A stretch of DNA of 64,000 nt from Rhabdophis nuchalis (taxonomy: Eukaryota; Chordata; Lepidosauria; Squamata; Natricidae). Made by a program: the position numbers and the translations under genes. The DNA is taken from contig CM077643.1 in NCBI GenBank assembly GCA_039707465.1, positions 328,603,419-328,667,418 of the forward strand. The letters are read 5' to 3'. Shown in pieces: positions 35,054 through 45,786 of this stretch (the stretch's first letter is position 1; every line of letters begins with the position of its first letter). The notes under the pieces are model-generated. The model did not search any database. It was not told where the DNA came from and saw only the letters and a program-made list of their open reading frames with translations.

Positions 35054-37627
35054 GTTCCATATCATGTTTAGGGTAATACTGCTTTGATACCTAGTCCTAT
35101 ACCTTTCACTAAAAAGAATATAGAAAGTTGCAATGAGGAACATAGCTGAGATGTTAGAAAGAAAATTCGGTAGCCCAATTTTAGTAGAGTTTTAATGAAA
35201 GGTTTTCTTCATTAATTTCCATTAAAATATTTTCATATGACAATAGCTCCAACTGCTTATCAAAAGAGTACAGTAATGTTAACTAGGTGTTATGCTAATG
35301 TTACATTGAAGTTTGTGTACTTACAACTATTCCTTTGGAGTAGAACAATCATGACGCTCTTAAATTCATTTTCATCCATTTCAAAACATCAATCAATAAA
35401 CCCAGTTTATTTAAGAATTGAGGTTTTATATATATTATACATAACATACATTGCATTGACATGGGACCTTTAATTTCGGATATACTGGTCAACTACAGCC
35501 ATATCCTTGGCGTTGATGACATGCAATAAAACTGGAGAATTAAAAGTTCTCTGTCTGTGATATAACAGAAAATTGGAAATTAATGTGTGTCTATTACATT
35601 CACAGTTTCCATACATACAATATCAGAGTGATAGTTTTCACTGGTTATTTTCAGCTACACATACGCTGCTTTTAACTGAAATATTCTATAATGGCTCTAT
35701 ATTTTAATTATTTCATATTTAAATTAAGTGGATGAAGAAAACTCCCTAACCTAACAAAGGTTAAACTTAAGCTCTACGAATATATACATGAAACAAATAT
35801 ACACGAATTCCATATATCTCTAGAGTAGCTTTTTTCTATAATTTAACAATAATATGCCTAAAAATAATTGTTATATTTATAATATTTATTCCACTTCATT
35901 TTCATTTATAAAACAAAATTTAAATAGTATGAACTATTACAACATTAACTCAACTCTTATAAAACAACCCGAAAAGCATTCCCCTATCATAACAGATCTG
36001 GTTTGTTTGTAACAGGCTGGTAAGGAGCTCTCTCTAAATAATCATCCTACATTGTTGCTACAATTTTTTACCAACTCCTAACAATAAGAACCAAATGCTC
36101 TCTTTCTCCAATAAGCAGCAAGCTTGTACATAAATATACAGCTACCTAACTAGCTCTTCCCTAATATCTTTGATAGAAATCATGTTATGATCATTAAAAT
36201 CACCAAAGTAAACCCCATTCTTCTTTACTGTAATTTTCTCAGCATGATATTGTTCTTATGTAACATCAAGGGATTGAATTCTAAGGCCCACATACCTACC
36301 CAATCCCACCTTCCTGTGCCAATTCCCATAATTGGCCAGCCTAATGAAGATCAATCACTCAAAACCTTTCAATATAACCTGTCTAGCATAAAAAGGGAAT
36401 TATACTATTGAACCCTTGAGGTGGCTTTAATTTGCAGCTTTGTTCAACCCTTTCTAATCAAATCAGGAGGAAACTAGTAGCAAAAAACATATTTGAACAT
36501 TTGAATACTTTGGCTATACTTATCACAAATGCAAACTTCAAGCCATGCAATGGGGTCAACATCAGAGTTACCCAGAAGTTTTCAAAGGAATCTCAATGGT
36601 AACTTCTTGAACATGCAAAACCCTAAAATGCAGCCTTGTATTAATTGGGTTTATCAAGTTTTCATATTTAAATGTTATCCTACGTAGATGCAATTTTGTA
36701 TAAAGGAAATAGGAGTTAGTTTAAAGAAAAAATACACCATGTTGCTTGCTTTGTGCTATAGATCAAACACAATATTGCTTTCCTTCACAAATGTAGTCAC
36801 TCAAAATAGATGGCAATAAATTCACAAAAGTGAGTCTAGGGAAGGAAAATTAACACTAGCAAAATCCTGTGGACTGTGACTGCCTTGCAGAGAGATAATC
36901 TGCTCTCATATTTAAGATTTATCTCAACCCTTCAAATATTGAGTCATCTCACAAATTATACATGCTTATGTCTACATTAAAAAGTTTAACAATTATTTGT
37001 GGTAACATGACAAATGAGACATTGCTGTAGCACTCTGTACTTGAGATAATTTAGTTGAAAATAGGTATAAATCCACTTCAGCCTTTTCATTGGAAAGTGC
37101 AAGATGATATATCCATGGGAGATAAGGCTGTTTAAAAGGCACACAAGTCTTATCAATCAAGACAGATCACTGCTTCCCTTTGCCGTTCCTAGCTATATCC
37201 ATCCCACGGAAGACAGGATTAAGTAGTCAGAAATAAACCAAAATGTTAACTGAGAATGAGATAGGAAAATGACAAATACTTCATCCAGCCATTTTTCATC
37301 CAAAAGCGTGAAGTGAAAGCCAAAACAATTTCCACACAGTGGAAGGAAGAGTTAATTACTGAATTTATATCACTGGCCCCCAAAATGTTCACTTTCACAT
37401 CAGACAATGACTTCTCACTTAGTGGCAAGCCCAGTGGTCAAAGAGCTGTTTAGATAATAAGGATCGCATGTTTTGATCAGCTGATAGCAGCCTTTATTTC
37501 CAGTAGGCAAACAAAGCAAAGGATGCTGCTGTAAAAATGTTTCCAAAATGAGTCAAGGAAAAAACAGTCAACCAGTTTCGTGTCTGAAGAACGGGTTTAA
37601 GGCAGAGTCCGCTGCCAATTCTCACTT
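35044..37627 (-). other. GREM2: Probable GREM2 3' UTR
   Basis: About 2.6 kb downstream of the GREM2 stop in which I recognise no transposable element, in contrast to the DNA on both sides. Human GREM2 has a 3' UTR of several kilobases, so this length is reasonable. Overlapping AATAAA signals on the - strand (TTTATTTATT on the + strand at 35044-35053) are a candidate poly(A) site; another lies only about 130 bases past the stop (37493-37498). The extent is inferred, not observed. Confidence 0.45.
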
Positions 37628-38134
37628 TTATTGTTTGCCTGTACTGCTCAGGCTCACCGACATGCATCGGCATTGCTTGACTTTCTGGATCTTCTTAAGC
37701 CGAAAAGGTGGGTCCAGTTCAGGGCACTCTAGCTCCACTGTGAAGGAGGTGACCTTCTGAGGCTTGCAAAAGGCACACGATTGGAAAGACTCCTCCTCCT
37801 TTTTTACATGTCGGGGGATATAGAAGGAGTTGCATTGGCCATAGCAGAAGCGGTTTATAATTGTGCGGCTAAGGCAGCCCTCCTCACTGACAGTCTGCCG
37901 TAAGGGTTGGGTTTTGCACCAATCACTTTTCAGATATTTCCTCTCTGTAACCACCAAAGCCTCCTGGCTGGAGGCCAGCACTTCTTTGTTCAGATGCGGC
38001 CGCCGGTCAGAGTTATTACTTCTGCTGCCTTTGTAAGGGGAAGGGATGGCTCCCGCAGGGCGGTTTTTCCTGGGTTCTATCACTTGAACCAGAGTGGACA
38101 TGAGAAACAACGATAAAGCAAGTTTCCAGATCAT
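37628..38134 (-). CDS. GREM2: GREM2 (gremlin-2 / PRDC), complete coding exon
   Basis: Encodes a complete 168-residue gremlin-2, a secreted DAN-family antagonist that binds BMP2/4 extracellularly. The ATG at 38134-38132 begins MIWKLALSLFLMSTLVQVIE, a typical signal peptide, followed by a basic RKNRPAGAIPSPY segment. An N-glycosylation sequon (NNS) lies near residue 40. The DAN cystine knot spans about residues 73-157 with nine cysteines (73, 87, 97, 101, 120, 123, 137, 155, 157), and the motifs ERKYLKSDWCKTQPL, CYGQCNSFYIPRH and KQCRCMSV are conserved. The length equals the human protein. A TTATTGCAG acceptor ends one base before the ATG, so the whole CDS sits in one 3' exon, as in mammals. 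GREM1 is excluded because its N-terminal half is quite different. The stop is TAA at 37630-37628. A longer in-frame N-terminus is possible if the candidate exon at 40694-40772 is used. Confidence 0.97.
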   Translation of the reverse strand: MIWKLALSLFLMSTLVQVIEPRKNRPAGAIPSPYKGSRSNNSDRRPHLNKEVLASSQEALVVTERKYLKSDWCKTQPLRQTVSEEGCLSRTIINRFCYGQCNSFYIPRHVKKEEESFQSCAFCKPQKVTSFTVELECPELDPPFRLKKIQKVKQCRCMSVSLSSTGKQ

Positions 38135-38145
38135 CCTGCAATAAG
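38135..38145 (-). other. GREM2: Splice acceptor of the GREM2 coding exon
   Basis: On the - strand the sequence reads TCTTATTGCAG then G ATG ATC TGG, with the AG at 38137-38136. The first exonic base is therefore 38135 and the start codon follows at once. This placement decides the start: the in-frame ATG further upstream, at 38152, is intronic. It also means any upstream exon ending in phase 2 would extend the reading frame. Confidence 0.85.
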
Positions 38146-38726
38146 ATACCAAAACAAGGATAGATGTTAACCCTCTAGGAAACAGTCAAGATATCATTTC
38201 AAAATGTATCATTCTAAGCATTCTATTTCTGTGAGTCTTATTCTGCACCCTCAAAGGAGTTTTAGGAAATAACTCTGAAATAAATAAGCAATTGAAAATG
38301 GAAGAGCAGAATAGTATACCTTTAGGACTTTTTTTTTAAAAAAAAGAAAAAAATGACTTCATTAACAGCATCACTAATATATCTTGGGGGGGCAGGGGTG
38401 TTCCAAATCTATTTTAGAGGACTCTTGCTTCAATCCAAAATGTATTTTCATTTTATTTTATTAAATTTATTGATCTCTTACCGCAGAATATCTCTTAATA
38501 GTCCAGTTCTGGAATTAAACTTTTGAAAATATCAATTGCACATTCATAATTATAATACATCATATACCTAGAAGTAATATTACTTTGCAATTAAAACAAC
38601 TTGTGACAAATGTTATCATAAAATATCACAAATATAAAATAACACCATTATAATGTATAGTTGTCCTATAAGAAATTGTAATCAGCAAGGCTCCACCCCT
38701 TTTCAAACAGAGCAGTTAGACAGGGC

Positions 38727-38727
<1 letters not shown>

Positions 38728-38820
<93 letters not shown>
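38728..38820. repeat. (AAT)31 microsatellite
   Basis: Thirty-one uninterrupted AAT units, followed by CTTTATTGTCATTGTAAAAA, which resembles the conserved end of a dispersed repeat whose tail may have seeded the array. The long poly-Asn frame here is an artefact of the repeat. Confidence 0.97.
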
Positions 38821-39757
38821 CTTTATTGTCATTGTAAAAATTACAATGAAATTGGTTATAATATGACTAATAATAAAAGAAGGAATGAGAGAATAGAATA
38901 AATATTAGTGCCTATGAAATTGTTTATAAACTGATTAAATGTTTTTTTTTTAAAGTAAACATGCCTCAGGTCCATATCCATGCAAAGAGGTTTGCCACTG
39001 TCTTTTTCTAGATTTTTAAAAAAATATTTCTCAATGTTCTCTAGTGATTTCCCTTCTAAGTATTAAGTTGCCCCACACAAGTTCAACCATCTGCTGCCAT
39101 CTGCTAAGATGTTAAAACGCAGTCAAAATGATTTTTTTTTTCATCCTGGAGGCAAACAATAGGATTCAATTCCATAAAAATATTTTCGAGCATGGAACGG
39201 GACATGAACACAGAACCCATATGAAACTTTTTTAAATTGCTCAATTTTCTCCCCCTGGGATTGTCTATCAATGATAAGGGAAGTTCTGAAGTCCCAGGAA
39301 GAGACACAGCTGTTTTAAAGAGCTGCAGAAAGAGTTCCTATCTTCTCCATAGCACTTTTTTCTGAATTTTTTTCAAAGTGTTCCATGGCCCACTTTGGGG
39401 CCTAAGAGCACATTCGTGAAAATATGTCTTAGGAACAGGGAAGAAGAGAACTACATATGATATTTTTCCCCCTACTTATGCAAACATGCAATCTTATCTT
39501 CTCATTTCCATACACTGATAGGCTCTCTCTGCAATGTGTAAAAGGACAAACTTACAACTCTACAAATCACAAGCATACATAAGACCACCTTCTTCTTCTA
39601 GTATTTTAATTGATCTTATAACCAATAATAAAAGTTTCTTTTCAGTTGCTTTCTGGGAAGAAAGGAGGCATCATAATGATGACGTTTCTTGCCCATCAGT
39701 TAATTATCAGACTGATTGTGCACAGTGTAAAGAGGGACAGGATGCAAATCATAAGAG

Positions 39758-39973
39758 CCAGGGTGGCATCGTGGTTAGAATGCAGTACTGACTGCTAGTT
39801 GCAGTTTGGCAGTTCAAATCTCACCAGGTTCAAGGTTGACTCAGCCTTCCATCCTTCAAAGGCGGGTAAAATGAGGACCCAGATTACTGGGGGCAATATG
39901 CTGACTCTGTAAACTGCTTAGAGAGGGCTGTAAAAGTTCTATGAAGCGATATATAAGTCTAAGAGCTATTGCT
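39758..39973 (+). mobile_element. tRNA-derived SINE (second family), complete
   Basis: Head CAGGGTGGCATCGTGGTTAG, B-box-like AGTTCAAATCTC, tail TAAGTCTAAGAGCTATTGCT. Flanked by ATAAGAG at 39751-39757 and 39974-39980, a short target duplication. Confidence 0.85.
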
Positions 39974-40007
39974 ATAAGAGGTCTGATGGAGCCTAGAACT
40001 TCTAGAG

Positions 40008-40231
40008 CGATGGTTCCCCTCCTGGGGCCCATGCCCCACAGGGGGGCAATTTGATTTTTAATGAGGGCAATTTTAACTGTCTTTAAACCAAGTTAATGGC
40101 CTTTTAGTCTTCCGCCGCATGAGTAGTGTTCAGTTTTTGAGTAAAATAAGAATTATTTTATGGGGGGGGGGCATCAGGATTTTAGAGATGCTTAAATGGG
40201 GCATGACCAAAAAAAAGGTTCAGAACTACTG
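40008..40231. mobile_element. hAT MITE with perfect 8-bp duplication
   Basis: CGATGGTTCCCCTCCTGGGG to AAAAAAGGTTCAGAACTACTG. TTCTAGAG occurs at 40000-40007 and 40232-40239. It belongs to the family ending CAGTGGTTCTCAACCTTGGGG in its consensus. Confidence 0.85.
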
Positions 40232-40693
40232 TTCTAGAGCCTAGAACTGCCATATGACTGTCCTACTGCAATTTTGAAATGAACAGAATTAAGTCACCGG
40301 GGCTCAATATAATGCAATCAGTCCACATCATTCTTCCCAAGCATAAGGCCAAATACAATAATGGTGGTTATATCACAAATATATCCAGTGCTTCAAGTAG
40401 ACTCTATATTACAGTCACCTGAGATGGAATCAGACAAGTATCTGCCTTCGGGCTTTCCGTTTGGCCATATACTATGCAGAGAGACTGGAAGAAAATATTT
40501 CTCTGGCATAAAACTGAGACTGCTCACTGATTTGCATAATTATAGAATTGAGGGGCACAAGCACAAATGTGGCTTAGGTTATTGAATATTTGGGAAGGGG
40601 GTTATTTTGCATATGAAGTTAAGTGTACGAACTTGTTGATACACAGAATAGAATGTGTTTAACTTAAGATGTGAACATTTTGAAGCTACATAC

Positions 40694-40772
40694 CTAAGCA
40701 GAAAATTGATGCCAAACTCTTGAGCCATTCACTTAACCTTCTGGAAGTAGAAGGGACTATTGCCTTTGTATC
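40694..40772 (-). other. GREM2: Candidate additional GREM2 exon (in-frame N-terminal extension)
   Basis: On the - strand a polypyrimidine acceptor (GTTTTCTTTGCAG) opens a 79-bp segment that closes with AG and a GTATGT donor. Spliced to the coding exon at 38135, an ATG at 40728-40726, directly preceded by an in-frame TGA, reads MAQEFGINFLLR and runs into MIWK of GREM2 without a break. The segment lies in repeat-free sequence 2.5 kb upstream of the coding exon. It may be an alternative 5' exon adding 12 residues before the signal peptide, a 5' UTR exon whose upstream ATG is bypassed, or chance. I do not recall such an exon in human GREM2. Seen: splice sites and frame. Inferred: use. Confidence 0.4.
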
Positions 40773-41359
40773 CTGCAAAGAAAACATTAAAAAAGATAGT
40801 GAGTACAGCTATTTTATCAACAAAGTTTTCTGCACAATTTAAACTCTTTATACATTAAGTTATATACTATCCTGAGCTATGCTTGTTCAATGATCTTAAA
40901 TCTTGAAGATGCTTATTTCTAGCTGTTGTAGAATCAAAATCCAGTAGAAACTGATGATAGTCTCTTGTAAATAAGTGTACTCAGGATCGCAGCCAAAATG
41001 TAAAATGATTATCTCCATCAAAAGACTCCAGCCAGTCTTCAGAGGAGCCATAGCACTCTACTTGACTAACACTCAGCTACTGTGGCCAAAACCATTGGAT
41101 CTCAACTGGATATGCAGAGGCCAAATTCCTTTCCAATCAGCTAATCACAGCCTTCTCTGGAGATGCAACTGAATCTAGCATTATTCCTTTCCTTCCTTGT
41201 TGCCAGACCCAAAAACAATGAGTCAGAAATTCATCTGAATCAAAGCTTATTTAATTATTCTAAATTAACATTCTGGTGTTGTTTCTAGACTAATCTTTAT
41301 TGTCCTGCTTACAGAAACTGCCTTTCTGGTTAACCCTTATTACATTGTAATAGCTAAGG

Positions 41360-41491
41360 TGAAGCGCCCATCGACCTGAGTGACGTTGAGTTGGCTACGC
41401 CCACATGGTCAATGACTACTGAGCCACGCCTACCCAGCTGGTCATTAGGGCAGAGAACTGGTTATTAAATTATTTGAATCCCACCACTGTA
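41360..41491. mobile_element. 'CAGTGGTGGG' MITE, right-hand part
   Basis: GGCTACGCCCACATGGTC, CCACGCCTACCCAGCTGGTC and the end TTGAATCCCACCACTG match the family terminus. Confidence 0.6.
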
Positions 41492-41849
41492 CACATCATT
41501 GGTTTGGATATTGGGTTTTCCTACTTATTTAGATGAATCCAAAACCTAATGCCATTGTACAGATGATTGTAATGAAATAATCCTTCCATCCTTTTTCTTT
41601 CTAGTGACAGAGCAGTTTTTTTTAAAAAAAAAAATTATATTCTTCTTCTCCATTCTATATCAGATTGTAAAAGTTCCCCTGAATTCTGCTTTTTTGTCTA
41701 TTTCTCATAGGTATCTTTGTTAAGAGTTTTGCCTAACAAAAAGCTGTACTACTGCCCTTCAGTCAACTTGTGATTTCCCCTGATGTCCACTAGGAAGCTT
41801 CAGCTGCTGTGGTGCATGAGATAGCCTGCATAGTTATTCCAAAGTTCCC

Positions 41850-42860
41850 CCACATGATGCATTTTCTTTGGTAACTGAATCAGCTGCACCGCACTCCTCT
41901 GGAATCTATATTGATCCCCAAATTCAAGATGCTGGTTATATCTTTTAAAATTCTATATGGCTCAAGGTCAGGGGTGGGATTGAAAATTTTTAGCAACTGG
42001 TTCTCTATCCAGTTGCTGGATGCATGTGGCCATGGGGGCTGTGGCCTAGTCGGCTTCCTGGACCATGACGCGGGAGGGGGGATGTTTTCGCCCTCCCCAG
42101 GCTCCGCAGGCTTTCCTTGAGCTGAGAAAATAGCCTCTCCCAGGCTCTGGAGGCCTTCCAGAGGCCAGAAATGGATCCATTTCTGGACTTCCAGAACTTC
42201 CTATAGGCTTGTTTTTCGCCCTCCCAGAGCCTCTGCCCTGCACTTACCTGGCATCTAAAATGGGCCGCGTGGAGACTCCTGGGAGGGGAGGAGTGGGATG
42301 GGCGGGCTCAGCCAGTCTTTACAACTACCGGTTTGGTGAACGAGATTAAAATTAACATCCGGTTCACCTGAACTGATCTGAACTGGCTGAATCCCACCCT
42401 GCTCAGGATCCAGATGCCTTTATGACTGCCTTCTCCAAACTAAAACTATCCCTATGTTCAGACTGGAGAGAGAAAGCTTGATGAGAGTCCCATCAAGCCT
42501 TCTCAATACTGGTTGAACTATGAAACATTTTGCCCCCAAATGTCTGGACCACTCCATTATTGCTGGACTTTAAAATGGCCAGAGAGATGTGGCAATTCAA
42601 AAGACCATTTGGTATGAGGACTTGCTACCAAGCCATACCCTGTTGGCAGGGTGTCTTTTGTTTAGACTGGTCAATCTGCTTTTACTTTTTTAAATCCCTA
42701 TTGGTGAATATCACTCAGTGTCCCCAAGCCACTGTAGACAACAGTGCCAAATCTCATAGATAAGTTAGTGATTTATCTTAGGTTGACTTCAAAAGAAAAT
42801 GATTCAGAAACACTCATAGTGGGTTGAAAGATGGGCAGCTATATAAATGTTTAAAATAAA
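41850..42860 (+). mobile_element. CR1-like LINE 3' end, interrupted by a MITE
   Basis: Broken coding relics (SFKILYGS at about 41940, continuing after the MITE with SRCLYDCL-like residues) lead to a CR1-style tail: AAGATGGGCAGCTATATAAA, then AATAAATGC near 42853. Joining the pieces across 41969-42401 keeps the LINE continuous, so the MITE came later. Confidence 0.55.
41969..42401. mobile_element. 'CAGTGGTGGG' MITE, GC-rich long copy
   Basis: CAGGGGTGGGATTGAAAATT to GGCTGAATCCCACCCTG, inverted ends. The flanks CTCAAGGT and CTCAGGAT are an imperfect 8-bp duplication. Inner ACCGGTTTGGTGAACG is typical of the family. Confidence 0.8.
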
Positions 42861-43689
42861 TGCAATAACAAAATATATGTGAAATATATGAATATATTAT
42901 AAAATTTAATGGTGAAATCAAAAGGATCAAATCCCCCTAGAACTTTTTGGAAGAAAAATATTAGAAATTCTGGATATAATGAAGGAGAATTTTGCAAGCC
43001 AGGAAAGAACCATCAAGGACAAGAATTTGCCAATATGGTTTGAAAACAGAATCATTACAATCAATCAATCAATACAATCTTTCTGAAAATATTATTCTAT
43101 CAGAAATTGAAAGAACAAACATCTTTGCACACTAGAAATGCAAATGGTGCAAATGCATTTTAACAAACTTAGGACTCATAGCAAGGAGAATAAAAAAATA
43201 AAGTAATTATTTTTAATACCAAGTACAGATGGATTTGGATTCTTGGATTACAAGGTATCTGTGCATAAGGTGTGCCATTTTTACCATCATCTCATGCATA
43301 GAGGTTGCCAAGGTAGAGGTTACCAGTGCAGTTTTAAGACTTTATTGTTTGAGAATTCTTGAACTCTAAGTCGAAAGTAAGGACTGCTCTAAAACTATCT
43401 GATTAGAAAAGGTATCTTGCGAATGAGAAACCAATGAAGAAATCAGAGCAGTGCAATGCTGCTCTGATTTGTTTAAAAATAAAAAAATGGGAAAAATATG
43501 AAGAAATATTTTTAAAACCACGAATATTATAATCCTCTTAAAAATAAAATTAATGTGATAGAAGTGTACAAAATTATGCAGAGTGTGGGGAAAGCATCTA
43601 TTTGTTTTTCCCTCAAAGAACTAGGGCCCAGGCTCGCCCCAATGAAGTTGAATGATGAAAAACTCCCAATAGATAAAAGGAAGTCAATT

Positions 43690-43915
43690 TGCTAAGACAA
43701 AAATGTAGTGATGCCTCCCACTTGGACAGCTTTAAAAGGATTAGGAGGATTAGATTATCACTGACTACCAGTCGTGATGACTCCAGATTACCTTCAGTAT
43801 CAGAAGCAGTACGCCTGCGATTATCTGTTGCTGGAGAACATAAATGGGAGATTTCTGCTCTGTTCACATTCTACCTGCACGTTTCCCCACAGGCATCTGG
43901 CTGTTGCTAGCTACA
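43690..43915 (+). mobile_element. CR1/L3-like 3' UTR fragment
   Basis: AGCTTTAAAAGGATTAGGAG, TATCAGAAGCAGTACGCCTG and CCCACAGGCATCTGGCTGTT match, from memory, an amniote repeat whose end appears antisense at the right edge of the window (63884-64000). Confidence 0.55.
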
Positions 43916-44342
43916 ATGGGTACACATATCAGACAAGTCTTTGGGTTCGGCCCTGCTACTATCCTTGCTTTCCTTACACTAATGATCAAAAACTGGAAGC
44001 AGTAGAGATTGTGCAAAAATTCCACATTGGCATTAAACTGGGAGGAGGAGCTTAAATTTGTACTAGCCTACAACAGAGGAAAGGTGGCACACTGATGAAT
44101 TCGAAATTAGAAAGCAGAGCCCATGGGAGGATCTCATGGAAATGCAACATATAATAATACTGTAATAGTCAAGAGGAAAACAGTAGGTATTGTCTTTCTA
44201 TGTATTTTTGGCAAAGATTCCTCTCCGCTACCTTCTGGCTAAAAAACAAACTTAGAAAATTCTGCATAAGCAGCAAGCACTCTTATATACAATTTAATAG
44301 AAACTACTGTGATTCTATATTCACGTTATACAGAATACAGAC

Positions 44343-44640
44343 TAATAGAGCTGTAAGATCTTGGTGACCCAATGCCCTGCTCAACCAGGCGACCCTATAC
44401 CATGGCTGTCAAACACCTGGCCCACGGGCCAGATGCATCACACACTGGCCACACCCACACCCAGTTTAGCAAAGGGGGGGAAGTCCCAATATGTCACATG
44501 ACGCTGCCGTGACAATGTGAGTTTGACACCCCTGTCCTATACCATTTCAGACAAGTGGCTGACCAGTCTCTTCTTAAAACACCCACACCACCCGCAACTG
44601 TGGAAGGCAAGCTCAGCTCAATTCGGTTTTGATTTTGTAG
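44343..44640 (-). mobile_element. CR1 3' end, antisense, split by a hAT MITE
   Basis: CCCTGCTCAACCAGGCGACC lies before the MITE, and CCTATACCATTTCAGACAAG then CAGTCTCTTCTTAAAA after it. Together they restore the standard antisense CR1 order. Confidence 0.7.
44401..44534. mobile_element. hAT MITE (CAGGGGTGTCAAA family) inside CR1
   Basis: CATGGCTGTCAAACACC to GTGAGTTTGACACCCCTG, with 8-bp flanks CCCTATAC (44393-44400) and TCCTATAC (44535-44542). Second copy of the family at 21425. Confidence 0.85.
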
Positions 44641-45437
44641 TACTAGAGAGGTTAGAATTTTATGAAGTGTGGGGGATCTTTTAGACTTTGCTTTACATTA
44701 GTTTGGAAGGTGAACCAAAAACAAAGTAAAGTATAAGTAATAATCAGGAAGATGCACCAGTAATATCTATCAAGTCCAGTGACTCATCATTCAAACTTAA
44801 AAGTAAGACAGTCTTGGAAATTTTAACATTAAAATTTGAGATTCTTGGCCATTCCAACTTTTGCCAAATCTCAGGATACTACGGTAAAGTCTCCATTTCA
44901 GAATTGATGAACATCAGCCTTTTAGAAAGGAACTGACATGAGTGAGATCAATGAACTTGGATCAGCTTGAGAAGCAGTATTTGCTCCCACACCAACCCTA
45001 ATGACTAGACAACATGGGGATAATCACCAACTCCTGAAAACCACTGTTCAAATATTAGTAGAGTTATACGTACCTGACAGACTGTCTTGGCAGCAGTGCT
45101 TCCTAAATGGTTACAATTACTAGGCTGACAAACATCTCTTTACCCTGTTGTTATTCAAAACACAGTATTACACTTCAAGAATACCTCAGGCTTTCCTTTA
45201 AGTCTCAGTATTGGCAGCTGTCCAAGTTACAGATCAAGTCTTCCAATACTGCTTGCCTGAACTGTAAGGATTTAAAACACTGTGCGCTTCACACACAATG
45301 TTCAACAATAGCATGTTAAATGTGGTGAACTGAAGATTTACAATATAGCTTTCTGGCTCCACACAGCACTATAGTCCATCATAGTATGGCATGGATTCTA
45401 TACTTAAGATGCTGAAGAATATTGCCTTAATATTTAA

Positions 45438-45786
45438 AAAGGTAAAGGTTCCCCTCACACATATGTGCTAGTCATTCATGACTCTAGGGGGCAGTGCTCA
45501 TCTCAGTTTCAAAGCTGAAGAGCCAGCACTGTCTGAAGACATCTCCATGGTCATGTGGCTGGCATGACTAAATGCCAAAGACGCAGGGAACACTGTTACT
45601 TTCTCACCAAAAGTTGGTCCCTACTTTTCTACTTGCATTTTTACATGCTTTCGAACTGCTAGGTTGGCAGAAGCTGGGATAAGTAACAGGAGCTCACTCC
45701 GTTACTGGCGCTATGAATTTGAACTCCCAAATGGCTGACCTTTCTGATTGACAAGTTCAGCATCTTAGCCACTGAGCCACCACGTC
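45438..45786 (-). mobile_element. tRNA-derived SINE with ACCTTT tail, antisense, intact
   Basis: AAGGTAAAGGTTCCCCTCAC at the left is the reversed tail; the head CACTGAGCCACC is at the right. TTAATATTTA-like flanks on both sides suggest the target duplication. Its uninterrupted TGCTTTCGAACTGCT is the empty-site reference for the DIRS insertion. Confidence 0.85.

Noticed and set aside
38653..38901. Frame with a long poly-Asn run
   Set aside because: Entirely explained by the (AAT)31 microsatellite.
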